From Clostridiaceae bacterium (GTDB taxonomy: Bacteria; Bacillota; Clostridia; DSM-8532): a DNA stretch of 64,000 nt. Numbering within the stretch: position 1 is the stretch's first letter; every line of letters begins with the position of its first letter. The position numbers and the translations under genes are program-made. The DNA lies in assembly GCA_012519655.1 (NCBI GenBank), contig JAAYPS010000043.1, positions 1 through 64,000 of the forward strand, read 5' to 3'. Under the pieces are notes generated by a model that ran no database searches, had not been told where the DNA came from, and saw only the letters and a program-made list of their open reading frames with translations. Shown here piece after piece: positions 38,537-47,675 of this stretch.

Positions 38537-39329
38537 TAAAATAGATATTGAAGATAAGGCATTAAAATTTAGACAAGCTCATAATATTCAGACTTGTGGT
38601 ATAAAAGATATTTTTAGTATGATAGAACAAAGAAATATTGATTTAATTCGTTATCCGTTTGGTAAAGATGAATTATTGGGGTTTTGCACTGTATTTAAAG
38701 GTAAAAAAATTATTGTTTCAAATTCATCTGAAATTCTATCAAGGGAGATATTTACTATAGCTCATGAATTAGGTCATATATTATATGACTTTAATAATAG
38801 CAATCAAAATATAAATATAGATCTTGAGCTAAATGAGGAAACACAAGATATTTCTGAAGCTAGAGCTTTCTATTTTGCAAATTGCCTTTTAATGCCTGAA
38901 GAGCAAATGGTTAAATTTATTAAGTATGTATTGAAGAAGAAAAACAAGGAATTAAATGCTCTAGATATAGTTAGAATGCAGTTAGAATTTCAGGTAAGTT
39001 ATGCAGCAGCTGTAAAAAGGCTTTATGACATTGGGTTTATAACCTTTAATCACAAAAGTGAGCTATTTAACGAGAGAAATTCTATTACATCGAAATCTTT
39101 GTTTAGAATGCTCCAAGCAGACGAAAGGTTGTTAAAGTCGGCAGATATTGTTCAAATTCCATCTAGATATTATGAGTATGTAATCAGTAATTATAATAAT
39201 GGCTATATACCTTATGCAAGTTTGGAAAAAGCTCTTGCTCTCATAGGTATAGATGCTAAAGTTTTGAAAAAAGAAGAGAAAAATGATGATGAACTAAACA
39301 TAGATGATATATTTGAGGAGTTTGAATGA
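38523..39329 (+). CDS. ImmA/IrrE-family metallopeptidase
   Basis: The 268-aa protein has the zinc-peptidase motif HELGH (His81, Glu82, His85) in TIAHELGHILYDF, and the third-ligand region ISEARAFYFANCLLMPEE near residue 120, typical of ImmA/IrrE. The family cleaves or binds partner XRE regulators, as in ICEBs1 ImmA. A helical C-terminal half of about 140 residues follows. It overlaps both neighbours, by 14 bases upstream and 4 downstream, so the three products are made together. An antitoxin-like function for the downstream PIN protein is possible but unproven. Confidence 0.9.
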   Translation: MMVIDKIDIEDKALKFRQAHNIQTCGIKDIFSMIEQRNIDLIRYPFGKDELLGFCTVFKGKKIIVSNSSEILSREIFTIAHELGHILYDFNNSNQNINIDLELNEETQDISEARAFYFANCLLMPEEQMVKFIKYVLKKKNKELNALDIVRMQLEFQVSYAAAVKRLYDIGFITFNHKSELFNERNSITSKSLFRMLQADERLLKSADIVQIPSRYYEYVISNYNNGYIPYASLEKALALIGIDAKVLKKEEKNDDELNIDDIFEEFE

Positions 39330-39712
39330 TGGACGCATCATTGGACACAGATATTATAATACATTTGTATAAAAGCAATAAGAAGGAGCTATTGTTTTCT
39401 TCCTTTGATAAGCTTTACATACATGAATATTTATTAAGAAATGAAATACAAAGAAAATCAAATCTAGTATATGAAGAAGTTCTCTTTGATGTAGATAATA
39501 GTAGGATTGAAATCATAGGAAACAAAGAATTGATCAAAATGGGAATCAAATCATTATTTGAGAATTATAAGAGTGAATACTATTATCTGTTTGATATGGG
39601 TGAATTATATGCCATAGCTTTAGCTAAAGCCATGGGTATTGCAGCATTCACCTCTGACGATACAAAAGATTTTGGACCCCATGATACACTAGTAATTCTG
39701 CAATTCTGTTGA
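39326..39712 (+). CDS. PIN-domain-like protein, probably truncated at the C-terminus
   Basis: The 128-aa product begins ASLDTDIIIHLYKS, with PIN-type N-terminal acidic residues (Asp7, Asp9), and continues to MGELYAIALAKAMGIAAFTSDDTKDFGPHDT (quoted in part), the region of the conserved Glu and SDD acids. Family relatives I know continue for about 30-50 more residues; here the frame ends five residues after GPHDTLV. The opposite strand at that point is the broken end of an AraC gene. I infer a deletion fused the two 3' ends. If active it would be an RNase toxin. Start ATG 39326 overlaps the ImmA stop; ATG 39329 is equally possible. Confidence 0.7.
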   Translation: MMDASLDTDIIIHLYKSNKKELLFSSFDKLYIHEYLLRNEIQRKSNLVYEEVLFDVDNSRIEIIGNKELIKMGIKSLFENYKSEYYYLFDMGELYAIALAKAMGIAAFTSDDTKDFGPHDTLVILQFC

Positions 39713-40381
39713 TGCTTAACTTGGGGTTTTTAAGTAAATTCTTTGCCTTGGATATGCGTATTTTGTTTATGTAGTCCAGCAAGTTTTCTCCTGTCTGCTC
39801 TTTAAATTTTCTGGAAAGATATGTGGGATTCATGTCCAAATACTCGGCTATATTTGAAATATTCAAATTGTAATTCATATAATTCTGAACTATATAATTT
39901 TCAATATTTTCAATGAATTTATCCTTTTGAATTTCACCAATTAGCGTAAGTTCATGTTCTATTGAATGGAATATGTCATCAAGAACATTTTTCATTTCTG
40001 AAATATTCTGACACTTCAAAAGCCTTTCTACAAAGTCGTCACAGTTTAGAAGGTTATGGCCTACGGAATTACTCAGCTCGTATAATGCCTGCGTAATTGT
40101 GTTCATCATAGAAAACATAACGCATTTTCCCATGCCTAATGATATATCTGATTCATTCTGGAGTTTGGAAATTACATCATTCATTATTTCATTGGCTTTT
40201 CTAACGTCGGTTCCTTTAATACAATTACTAATTCTCTGTTGTATTTCAAGGGGGAGAATATAACTTTATTTGAAATAGTAGAAAGGAAAATACTAAGAAT
40301 AATTGGTATTAGCATCATAAATATATAAGAAAACAACCATGTTTTAAAAATACTTCTTTTGCTCTTAAATGCTATTCTCAT
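39690..40381 (-). pseudogene. Remnant of an AraC-family (YesN-like) sensor-regulator
   Basis: Read on the minus strand, the gene opens with one membrane segment (KTWLFSYIFMMLIPIILSIF) as in membrane AraC regulators of about 750 aa. It then lacks almost all of the extracellular domain and second membrane helix. A frameshift near 40240 moves reading to KANEIMNDVISKLQ, followed by the AraC core (NISNIAEYLDMNPTYLSRKFKEQ). The second HTH stops at NRIAEL, where homology ends against the PIN gene. So there is an internal deletion, a frameshift and a missing C-terminus. The two track ORFs (39648-40184 and 40184-40381) are its pieces. Not functional as a regulator. Confidence 0.85.
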
Positions 40382-40718
40382 TTAACTCTCCTCGAACAAT
40401 AGTATTTGCTAATGCATTTCTATTCAATTTCCAGTTGGGTTTCATTCTACGATATATTATGGCTACATAAAATAAGCCTTAGTTAAATTATATCATGAAT
40501 TTGTATGAAATTGATGGTATAATCCTAATATATAGAACTTCTTACAGGCACAAAAGATAACTAGTTTCATCTACAGGACAGTATGATTACTAGTTCTATA
40601 AAAGTAGCCGAATTTTCACCAGTTGTTACTCCAAAGTAGGTTTCTCATCTTTAACAGATAAAGGCTGGATTAGTGGGACTTTATAATATAAGCCTTTGAA
40701 GGTAAACTTAAGAATGGT
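40382..40718. other. Intergenic region between the AraC remnant and the aldo/keto reductase
   Basis: No gene seen. It contains a 7-bp inverted repeat AACTAGT/ACTAGTT (about 40559-40595) and an isolated TATAAT near 40520 without a well-spaced -35. The right copy of the direct repeat follows. Confidence 0.4.
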
Positions 40719-40739
40719 TTTGTGCCAATAATTTCGAAA
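40719..40739 (+). repeat. Direct repeat copy 2 flanking the accessory patch
   Basis: TTTGTGCCAATAATTTCGAAA, 19/21 identical to 38039-38059. It ends 11 bases before the aldo/keto reductase ATG. Confidence 0.5.
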
Positions 40740-40750
40740 GAGTGATTAAA

Positions 40751-41722
40751 ATGAAAAAAGTTTTACTTAACAATACACAGTTATGTGTTTCTCAATTAAG
40801 TCTAGGTACAGTGAATTTTGGTACAGTTATGGATTCTAAAGCATCAAAACACCAGCTTGATATCTTTTTTGAGTTAGGAGGCAATTTTATAGATACAGCT
40901 CATGTATATGGTGATTGGGTGCCCGGACCAAAGGGAAGAAGCGAGAAGATAATTGGAGAATGGCTTAAAGAAACCGGGCATAGACATGATGTTATTATAA
41001 GTACAAAAGGCGCTCATCCAGTTCTTTCTGACATGAGTTCAAGAATTAATCCTGTAGAGATAAAAAAAGACATAAATGAAAGTTTAGAGTATTTGAATAC
41101 AGATTATATAGACCTATATTTTTTGCATCGCGATGATTCAGATAAGCCAGTATCAGAGATTTTAGATGTTTTAGAGCAGGCACGGCAACAGGGGAAGATT
41201 CGATATTATGGTTGCTCTAACTGGGCTTTGTCTAGAATTATTGAAGCAAATACTTATGCTAAAGAACATGGCTATTCAGGATTTGTGTGCAACCAACTTA
41301 TGTGGAGCTTGGCAGATATTAAAGAAAATGCGATAACAGATAAAACACTGGTTTTAATGGATGAGGAAACATTTAATTACCATGAAAATACCAACATGAG
41401 TGTAATGGCGTATACTTCAGCAGCAAAAGGATATTTCACTAAATTATTTACAAACAAGGATTTATCCGACAAAATATCATCCAGATATGATACGCTATCA
41501 AATAAGCTCATATTTGATGAGTTGATTAAAGTAGCAAAAGAAGTTGGTGCCAGCTTAATTGAAGTTGAACTAGCATACATTATGCATCAGAAATTTGCAT
41601 CTGTTCCCATTGTGTCATTTAGTAATGATGAACAGTTGAAACAAGGAATAAAAAGCTGCAAATTAATGCTTGATGATGAAATGATAAAGACATTTAGAGA
41701 ATTAAAGAAATATGTGGTATAA
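40751..41722 (+). CDS. Aldo/keto reductase
   Basis: An NAD(P)H-dependent carbonyl reductase of the (beta/alpha)8 AKR fold. The catalytic tetrad is visible: Asp and Tyr in FIDTAHVYGDW, Lys in IISTKGAH and His in YFLHRDDS. Cofactor-binding segments GKIRYYGCSNW and VPIVSFSNDEQL follow. From ATG 40751 the product is 323 aa, of normal length; the track's GTG 40742 lies in the weak site AAAGAGTGAT. Substrate unknown; single gene with no partner. Confidence 0.9.
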   Translation: MKKVLLNNTQLCVSQLSLGTVNFGTVMDSKASKHQLDIFFELGGNFIDTAHVYGDWVPGPKGRSEKIIGEWLKETGHRHDVIISTKGAHPVLSDMSSRINPVEIKKDINESLEYLNTDYIDLYFLHRDDSDKPVSEILDVLEQARQQGKIRYYGCSNWALSRIIEANTYAKEHGYSGFVCNQLMWSLADIKENAITDKTLVLMDEETFNYHENTNMSVMAYTSAAKGYFTKLFTNKDLSDKISSRYDTLSNKLIFDELIKVAKEVGASLIEVELAYIMHQKFASVPIVSFSNDEQLKQGIKSCKLMLDDEMIKTFRELKKYVV

Positions 41723-41860
41723 GAACATAATGAGTAAAAGCAATTTCATTCCTATAAGCTGTGCAATTGCTTCAATTTGCGCTAATTATGTAAGCACATT
41801 ATAATATATATTATTAATTGCTTTTTGATGACTACCTAATGCATGCTAAGGAGAACAGAT

Positions 41861-42991
41861 ATGCCACCACTAAATCTACTGATAAAGCCTTCCTCTGGCA
41901 ACTGCAATCTGAGTTGCAAATATTGTTTTTATCAATCCATTACTGAAAATAGAAATGTAAAGTCCTACGGTATGATGAGTATTGACTTACTTGAGGAGCT
42001 TGTAATAGAAAGCCTTAAATACGCTGATAAATACTGTACTTTTGCATTTCAGGGTGGGGAACCTACACTGGTAGGACTTGATTTTTATGAAAAACTAATT
42101 AAGTTTCAAAAAAAGCACAACTCTAAAAACATACAAATTACTAACTCTATTCAGACAAACGGAATGGTTATTGATAATAACTGGTCAAAATTCTTTGCTC
42201 AGAACAATTTTCTTGTCGGGATTTCTTTGGATGGTCCTAAGGATATCCATGACGTTAATAGGGTTGATGCCAAAAATTCTGGCTCCTTTTCTAAAGTGAT
42301 GCAAGCAATAGATACATTTAACAAGTATAATGTAGAATACAATATTTTAACTGTGGTAAATTCATTAACTTCAAGACATATCCAAAAGATATACAATTTC
42401 TTTAAAAAAGAGGGTTTTAAATATCTGCAGTTCATCCCATGCCTTGACCCATTAAATGAAGCACCAGGAAAACACGACTATTCCCTTACTCCAAGAAGGT
42501 ATACATTTTTCTTAAATACTCTTTTTGATTTATGGTACGCTGATATAAGACAAGGGAATCCAGTTAGCATCCGTTATTTTGATAATTTAGTAAGTATGTT
42601 AATGGGATATCCACCAGAATCATGTGGGATGAGTGGTGTGTGTTCTTGCTACTTTGTCATAGAAGCCGATGGTAGTACTTTTCCGTGCGATTTTTATGTC
42701 ATTGATGAATGGAAACTTGGCAACATAAAAAATGAAACCTTTGATGAGATGTATAACTCTGAAAATGCTACAAAGTTTGTTGAGGTCTCTAAAAATATAG
42801 ATCCTAATTGCAATAAATGCCCATATCTTGTGCTATGCCGTAGTGGTTGTAGGAGATATAGAGAGCCCTTTGAAAATGGCTTGCCAGTGTTAAACTATTT
42901 TTGTTCCTCATATAAGGAGTTTTTCGGCTATGCTGGAAAAAGGCTTGAAGAGATAGCTAGAAGACTTTCACAACGGAATTCACTACGCTAA
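41861..42991 (+). CDS. Radical SAM/SPASM enzyme, anaerobic sulfatase-maturating type
   Basis: AnSMEs convert an active-site Cys or Ser of sulfatases to formylglycine under anaerobic conditions. The 376-aa product begins PPLNLLIKPSSGNCNLSCKYCFY (quoted in part), with the SAM-cluster cysteines Cys15, Cys19 and Cys22. FQGGEPTL and ISLDGP follow as in the family, and the C-terminal SPASM domain holds seven or more cysteines for two auxiliary clusters (CSCYFVIEADGSTFPCDFY, CNKCPYLVLCRSGCRR). The track start 41843 overlaps AAGGAG; ATG 41861 is correct. No sulfatase gene lies nearby, so the target is elsewhere or another peptide. Confidence 0.88.
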   Translation: MPPLNLLIKPSSGNCNLSCKYCFYQSITENRNVKSYGMMSIDLLEELVIESLKYADKYCTFAFQGGEPTLVGLDFYEKLIKFQKKHNSKNIQITNSIQTNGMVIDNNWSKFFAQNNFLVGISLDGPKDIHDVNRVDAKNSGSFSKVMQAIDTFNKYNVEYNILTVVNSLTSRHIQKIYNFFKKEGFKYLQFIPCLDPLNEAPGKHDYSLTPRRYTFFLNTLFDLWYADIRQGNPVSIRYFDNLVSMLMGYPPESCGMSGVCSCYFVIEADGSTFPCDFYVIDEWKLGNIKNETFDEMYNSENATKFVEVSKNIDPNCNKCPYLVLCRSGCRRYREPFENGLPVLNYFCSSYKEFFGYAGKRLEEIARRLSQRNSLR

Positions 42992-43100
42992 TAATAATAC
43001 TGTTAAATAAAGAATTGTGTAAGAACTAAATTGTTTTGAAAAGAAATTAACCATGAGTGAGAAACAAGATATTAGTTAGATTAAATTCGGGAGGTTTAAT

Positions 43101-43424
43101 ATGTTTGTTAAAAATGAAAATACAAAATCACAGAATGCGGGAAATGGTGTTACTCGCAAGATATTAGGAAGAGGCGGATCTTTGATGATGGTAGAGGTTA
43201 AGTTTGATAAAAATGCAATAGGAGATCCCCATACCCATCCTCACGAACAAGTAAGCTATATAGCAAGCGGTTCTTTTGAGTTTACTCTCGAGGGTGAAAA
43301 GCAGATCTTAAAAAAGGGTGACAGTGTTTATATTCCTGCAAACGCAATTCATGAAACAGTAGCTCTAGAGGATGACTCAATTATTTTAGATGTGTTCACC
43401 CCACAGCGCGAAGACTTTTTATAA
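43101..43424 (+). CDS. Small single-domain cupin protein
   Basis: The 107-aa protein is one cupin_2 barrel. The metal motif is HTHPHEQVSYIASGSFEF (about residues 47-64, three His and one Glu), and the second motif is PANAIHETVAL. It may bind a metal and a small ligand, as isomerase, dioxygenase or sensor; nothing decides. GGGAGG precedes ATG 43101. It lies 109 bases after the radical SAM gene, same strand, but no shared role can be shown. Confidence 0.85.
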   Translation: MFVKNENTKSQNAGNGVTRKILGRGGSLMMVEVKFDKNAIGDPHTHPHEQVSYIASGSFEFTLEGEKQILKKGDSVYIPANAIHETVALEDDSIILDVFTPQREDFL

Positions 43425-43558
43425 GATTGGTGGATGAGGGTAATTGATCTAAAGTATCTGAGTATTGAACTTAAATTTTAAGGTTGTTTTATCGAGTTCG
43501 ATTGTTATAGAATACTTATGAGATGGCTGGTAATAAATAGCTCTCTGGTATTATATTT

Positions 43559-43680
43559 GTCATAGTTATTGATTACCTCTCTGATTTCATGATGGGAGTT
43601 ATTACTCTGTGATATTTTAGGTCGTCATAGCCTTTGATTACTGCTCCTATTTTTATGGTGGGAGATAATAATAATGTGAA
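43559..43680 (+). repeat. Imperfect tandem repeat of about 65 and 57 bases before the O-antigen ligase-like gene
   Basis: Copy 1 (43559-43623) and copy 2 (43624-about 43680) share GTCATAG, TTGATTAC, ATG-TGGGAG and GTGA at matching places. Each copy can form a small CTC(C)/GGGAG hairpin. No gene is present. Confidence 0.5.
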
Positions 43681-43699
43681 ATTGTAAGTGGGGTTTGCG

Positions 43700-45448
43700 T
43701 TGATAAAGTTATTTCGTCAAAGATACAAAACAGGCTTATTAAGAAATACCGATAAGCTATGTATACCTGCGTTCATAATTTCTATTGTTATACCCGTAAT
43801 AGTACTGCGTATTACTGTTTTTCATAATGAAGAGATGGCACAAGTTCTGCTGAACACCCAAAGTTATGACGATTATTATAGCTTAATTAAAATGCTCTGC
43901 CTTTTGCTTGCAACTATACTGCTCTTTATAATATTTGCACATAAAAGAGACACTGAAAAACAAATTCATAAAAGTCTGTTACTGCTGATTCCCTATGTGG
44001 CTTGTATATTATTATCAGTTATTTATTCTGATTATAAAATCTCTAGTGCATTCGGAATAGTGGATCATTACGAGGGTGCACTGACCCAGCTATGTTATTG
44101 TTTTGTTTTAGTGTTCTTCTATTACTTAGTGGATAATACATCAATAGTTATTACCATTTTCAAAATGCTTTGTATTGGCTCCTTCATTGTTGCATTCATA
44201 GGTTTGTTACAGTTTATAGGGATATTGTACACAGAAAGACCATATGAAATCTCTTCGACTATAGGAAATTCAAACTATGTTGGAACATATGCTGCTTTGT
44301 TAGTGCCAATTACATTTGCATTAATACTTATAGAAACAGACAAAATAAAGAAAGTGCTAAATATTATCATATATTTCGGTGCTGCTTTTTTTCTATTAGT
44401 GGGCTCGCAATCAAGAGCAGGATATATTGCATTTGCTGTAACTACTTTATTATTTCTTATTCTTATGTGGGGCGAGTTAAAGAAACAATTGAAATGGTTT
44501 TTTGCTACAGTTTTTTATGGTGTAATAATATTTATACTAATGAGCACGTATTCGAATGGTGTAATATGGAATGAAGTTCAAAGTCTAAACCCCTTAAAAC
44601 AAGAAGTACACAAAGGAAAACTCATTTTTGAAGATGTCATAATATATGGCACCAATGTAGAGGTCAAAACTAACAAATGGATATTAAATCTGGAATACAC
44701 AAACGAAGGTTTTATTTTCTACAATGAGGACATGCAGCATATCCCACATAAAAAAGATAACAATGCAATAGATATACATTTTTTGCAGGAACCATATCAA
44801 GAAATAAGTGTACGTGAAATAAAGAATGAAGATTATACATGGATAATGCTGGAGGTAGAAGGTAAGGATATTGAGTTCGTATATGTCAACGACAAGCTTA
44901 AAGTAGTTGGTTTTAATGGAAAAGTAACTGATATAGAGGCGGCGGAATCTTTTGGGTTTACCGGTAAAGAATCATTTGCATCGGGTAGGGGTTATATATG
45001 GTCAAGATCAATACCATTACTGAAAAAAGCAATATTTATTGGATATGGCCCTGATACATTCATATACATTTTTCCACAAAACGATATAGTAGGTAAGCTC
45101 AATTATGGGGCGATATGGGCGATTATTTCAAAGCCTCATAATTGGTATTTACAAATAGCTTTAGGTTATGGTGTGCTCTCACTTATATGTATATTGGCTT
45201 TGATTATTTGGCTTTTAGTAAATGCATTAATGTTTATTTATAGAAATGTAAAAACGCTAACTCCATCAGCCAAAGTTGAAGGAGTTAGCGTTAAATATTC
45301 AGATAGAAGAATTATTGTATCTGCTATTATTCTTTCTGTTGCCGGTTATTGTATAACTGGCGTATTTAATGATAGTATTGTGGCTGTTTCGCCAATTTTC
45401 TGGATGCTATTAGGCATGGGCATAAGACAGTCTAGCCTAAAGCTTTAA
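43700..45448 (+). CDS. O-antigen ligase/polymerase-like membrane protein (Wzy_C family)
   Basis: A polytopic membrane protein of about 582 aa with about 11-12 hydrophobic segments. The family core is visible: GNSNYVGTYAALLVPI (about residues 190-205), SQSRAGYIAF, a large outer loop of about 150 residues (about 290-440), then GYGPDTFIY and SKPHNWYLQIALGYGVLSL. Such proteins transfer or polymerise lipid-linked glycans, or glycosylate proteins. The track's GTG 43688 lies in AAGTGGGG; TTG 43700 fits the spacing better. The gene ends one base before the end of the convergent glycosidase gene. A surface glycan role fits the neighbours. Confidence 0.82.
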   Translation: MIKLFRQRYKTGLLRNTDKLCIPAFIISIVIPVIVLRITVFHNEEMAQVLLNTQSYDDYYSLIKMLCLLLATILLFIIFAHKRDTEKQIHKSLLLLIPYVACILLSVIYSDYKISSAFGIVDHYEGALTQLCYCFVLVFFYYLVDNTSIVITIFKMLCIGSFIVAFIGLLQFIGILYTERPYEISSTIGNSNYVGTYAALLVPITFALILIETDKIKKVLNIIIYFGAAFFLLVGSQSRAGYIAFAVTTLLFLILMWGELKKQLKWFFATVFYGVIIFILMSTYSNGVIWNEVQSLNPLKQEVHKGKLIFEDVIIYGTNVEVKTNKWILNLEYTNEGFIFYNEDMQHIPHKKDNNAIDIHFLQEPYQEISVREIKNEDYTWIMLEVEGKDIEFVYVNDKLKVVGFNGKVTDIEAAESFGFTGKESFASGRGYIWSRSIPLLKKAIFIGYGPDTFIYIFPQNDIVGKLNYGAIWAIISKPHNWYLQIALGYGVLSLICILALIIWLLVNALMFIYRNVKTLTPSAKVEGVSVKYSDRRIIVSAIILSVAGYCITGVFNDSIVAVSPIFWMLLGMGIRQSSLKL

Positions 45449-45449
45449 T

Positions 45450-47351
45450 TTAGTTACCAAGTTTTCTTTGGATCCTGGCTTTCTGGCTCTCGCTAGGATT
45501 ACATGTTAGAGCTTTGTTATAGCAGTCTTTTGCAGCTTCATAATCCTGCATTTGGTAATGTGAGTACATATCACCTAACGCAATCCAATACTCAGCGGTA
45601 TCTGGCATTTGATTTGTTAAATCCTTAAATATGCCCAGAGCCTTAGGAATATCACCCAACTCTGCATATGTCCAACCAAGAGAATTCCATACTGAATAAT
45701 CCTTTGGTTGGAGCGTCAAGAACTGTTCATAATATATTGCAGATTTTGCCTTGTCGGTTGATGAATAGTGTTTTGCAAGCTTTAACATCGCACCAGCGTG
45801 GGAAGGCTCAATCTCTAATACCTTCAAAAACAAGTTTTCTGCTTCTAGAGTGTTTCCTTTGTCATATTCGCTAATGGCTTTATCATAAACTTCTGTAGGG
45901 TTTGTATTCTCCATTTTAATAGTAACCATATTGCTATCGCGTAGGAAATCCACTTCTGCACCGAATATTTCTGTCATAAATCTAACAGGAACGTGAGTCC
46001 TATTGTATCGTACCTGTACCGAAACATCCAATTGATGCTCTATCCCATTTACTAGTACGATATCGCTGTCATTCCACATTTCCACCTTGGTATCACCTTT
46101 TGATGCAAAAATTGCACCAGTTGCTGAATCCCAACCTACATCAGCACCGACGGACTCCATTACACCTCTTAGTGGTACCATAGTTCTGCTATTTGAGAAA
46201 TAGGGATCTGTGTCGAAAAACATTTCTTTACCGTTAAGCTGTAGGCGTATAGGTGTATCTTTTTTTGCGGTAATTACTATGGAATTACTTAATTCTCTAG
46301 TGGGGGTTGTGATTATTTTACCTTCGAACATTAATGCTGATGATGCACCACCATCTAAATTGATTGCATTTATAAGACCTATATCTTTTAAAATAGTAGC
46401 AAGCTCAACAAGAGTTACATTGTTTACTGTGCCCATTACAAGAAAGGAATTTTTATCTTCACCAATAAAGCTTCTTTGAGCACGTCCTGTAAACTTCACA
46501 TCTGTGAAGCCTTCTTTAGCAGCATTGTCTAGAGCTTCTCCTTTTTTCACTAGCATAGGACCTGCTCCAATAGTTGTTCGTACATCTGACCAGTCAATTG
46601 TATTTCCCTTTTTCATGCCTTGAGAAAAGTCAGTTTGATTGTAATTTACTTTATAATCTACGCCATCTCCAATTTTAAATAAGGCGGAATATACTTCAGC
46701 TCCGAAAACCAGTGTATAGCCATCACTATGTATAGGAGCCAATCCCTTTTTGATTTCCACAACCTTATTATTTCTAATAACGATGGCGGTTTTATTACCA
46801 GCATCAACTTCATTACCAAAGTCCGGAGTGTAAAGGATATTGGCATTGTCAGTGTAGAAAACTTGATTTATACCCCAAACCGACCAGTTGTAAGGGTATT
46901 CCCAGTTACCATTTATCGACCCTGAAATAGTTGTATAAAGCCAGTCGGTTTTTATTTTATTATCGGCGGTAAAACCAATAGATGACCCACTGTTACTTAT
47001 AAATACATTCCTTCCCTGAACCTGTATGTTTCCAATAGGCTGAAGATCAGAATGTACGTTGAAAAACGTACCATTTATCGCTGCAATTATTTCAGTATTT
47101 TCATCTTTAGCGCTATTGTAAATGTTTTGGAATGTGTCAACCTCACCAACACTACCCTTTGCTAATACCGCTTCAACCCTTATATTAGGATTTTTCATAT
47201 CGATCCATACGGTATTAACGTCCCTGACGCCATCTTTAAGCTGAACTCTTATAGTCTTAGTATACGTTTGCTCTGCAGCGTATACATTGTTTTGCAGAAG
47301 AATACAGAACATTAAAGCAAATACAAATAGTAATAATTTCTGTGTTTTCAT
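45450..47351 (-). CDS. Secreted phosphodiester glycosidase (NAGPA-like) with copper-amine-oxidase-like and TPR domains
   Basis: The 633-aa exported protein has a signal peptide (residues 1-25, cleavage after VYA). A phosphodiester glycosidase domain (about 60-345) with the signature INLDGGASSALM follows; this family removes GlcNAc from phosphodiesters in wall or exopolysaccharide. Next comes a copper-amine-oxidase N-terminal-like domain (about 352-470, VPLRGVMESVGADVGWD, HVPVRFMTEIFG), then about four TPR repeats (about 480-625). AAAGGGTGATGTA precedes the ATG and an extended -10 (TGGTATAAT) lies about 50 bases upstream. The three-domain fusion suggests a wall-bound enzyme that binds partners by TPR. 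It is convergent with the Wzy_C gene. Confidence 0.88.
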   Translation of the reverse strand: MKTQKLLLFVFALMFCILLQNNVYAAEQTYTKTIRVQLKDGVRDVNTVWIDMKNPNIRVEAVLAKGSVGEVDTFQNIYNSAKDENTEIIAAINGTFFNVHSDLQPIGNIQVQGRNVFISNSGSSIGFTADNKIKTDWLYTTISGSINGNWEYPYNWSVWGINQVFYTDNANILYTPDFGNEVDAGNKTAIVIRNNKVVEIKKGLAPIHSDGYTLVFGAEVYSALFKIGDGVDYKVNYNQTDFSQGMKKGNTIDWSDVRTTIGAGPMLVKKGEALDNAAKEGFTDVKFTGRAQRSFIGEDKNSFLVMGTVNNVTLVELATILKDIGLINAINLDGGASSALMFEGKIITTPTRELSNSIVITAKKDTPIRLQLNGKEMFFDTDPYFSNSRTMVPLRGVMESVGADVGWDSATGAIFASKGDTKVEMWNDSDIVLVNGIEHQLDVSVQVRYNRTHVPVRFMTEIFGAEVDFLRDSNMVTIKMENTNPTEVYDKAISEYDKGNTLEAENLFLKVLEIEPSHAGAMLKLAKHYSSTDKAKSAIYYEQFLTLQPKDYSVWNSLGWTYAELGDIPKALGIFKDLTNQMPDTAEYWIALGDMYSHYQMQDYEAAKDCYNKALTCNPSESQKARIQRKLGN

Positions 47352-47530
47352 TACATCACCCTTTCAGTAAAAATCCGTGTAAACTTATCACAAAGGATTA
47401 TACCATGTATTAGTTTTTTTAGATATGTTAATAGAGTCAATTCACCTCTTTGTTTAGATGACCCGACAATAATCATTCCATATTTCTTTTTTGAAACTTT
47501 TTACTTGACAACCTTTTAAAGTTTGCACAT

Positions 47531-47547
47531 ATTCGATATAATCGAAT
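47531..47547 (+). promoter_or_regulatory. Palindrome overlapping the -10 of the nucleotide-sugar dehydrogenase promoter
   Basis: ATTCGAT-ATA-ATCGAAT, a perfect 7-bp inverted repeat, contains a TATAAT at 47537-47542 with TTTAAA 16 bases upstream. It looks like an operator over a promoter. The rest of 47352-47675 holds only the divergent glycosidase promoter. Confidence 0.5.
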
Positions 47548-47675
47548 ACATAAGCTAGGAAAAAATACTTTAGTATACTACTCAGCTCGGATTAAGTATA
47601 GCAATCTAACAGGCTGAATAATTAACATACAATAAGATTAGGCGTTAAAATACATAATAAAAAAGGAGCAGATTT

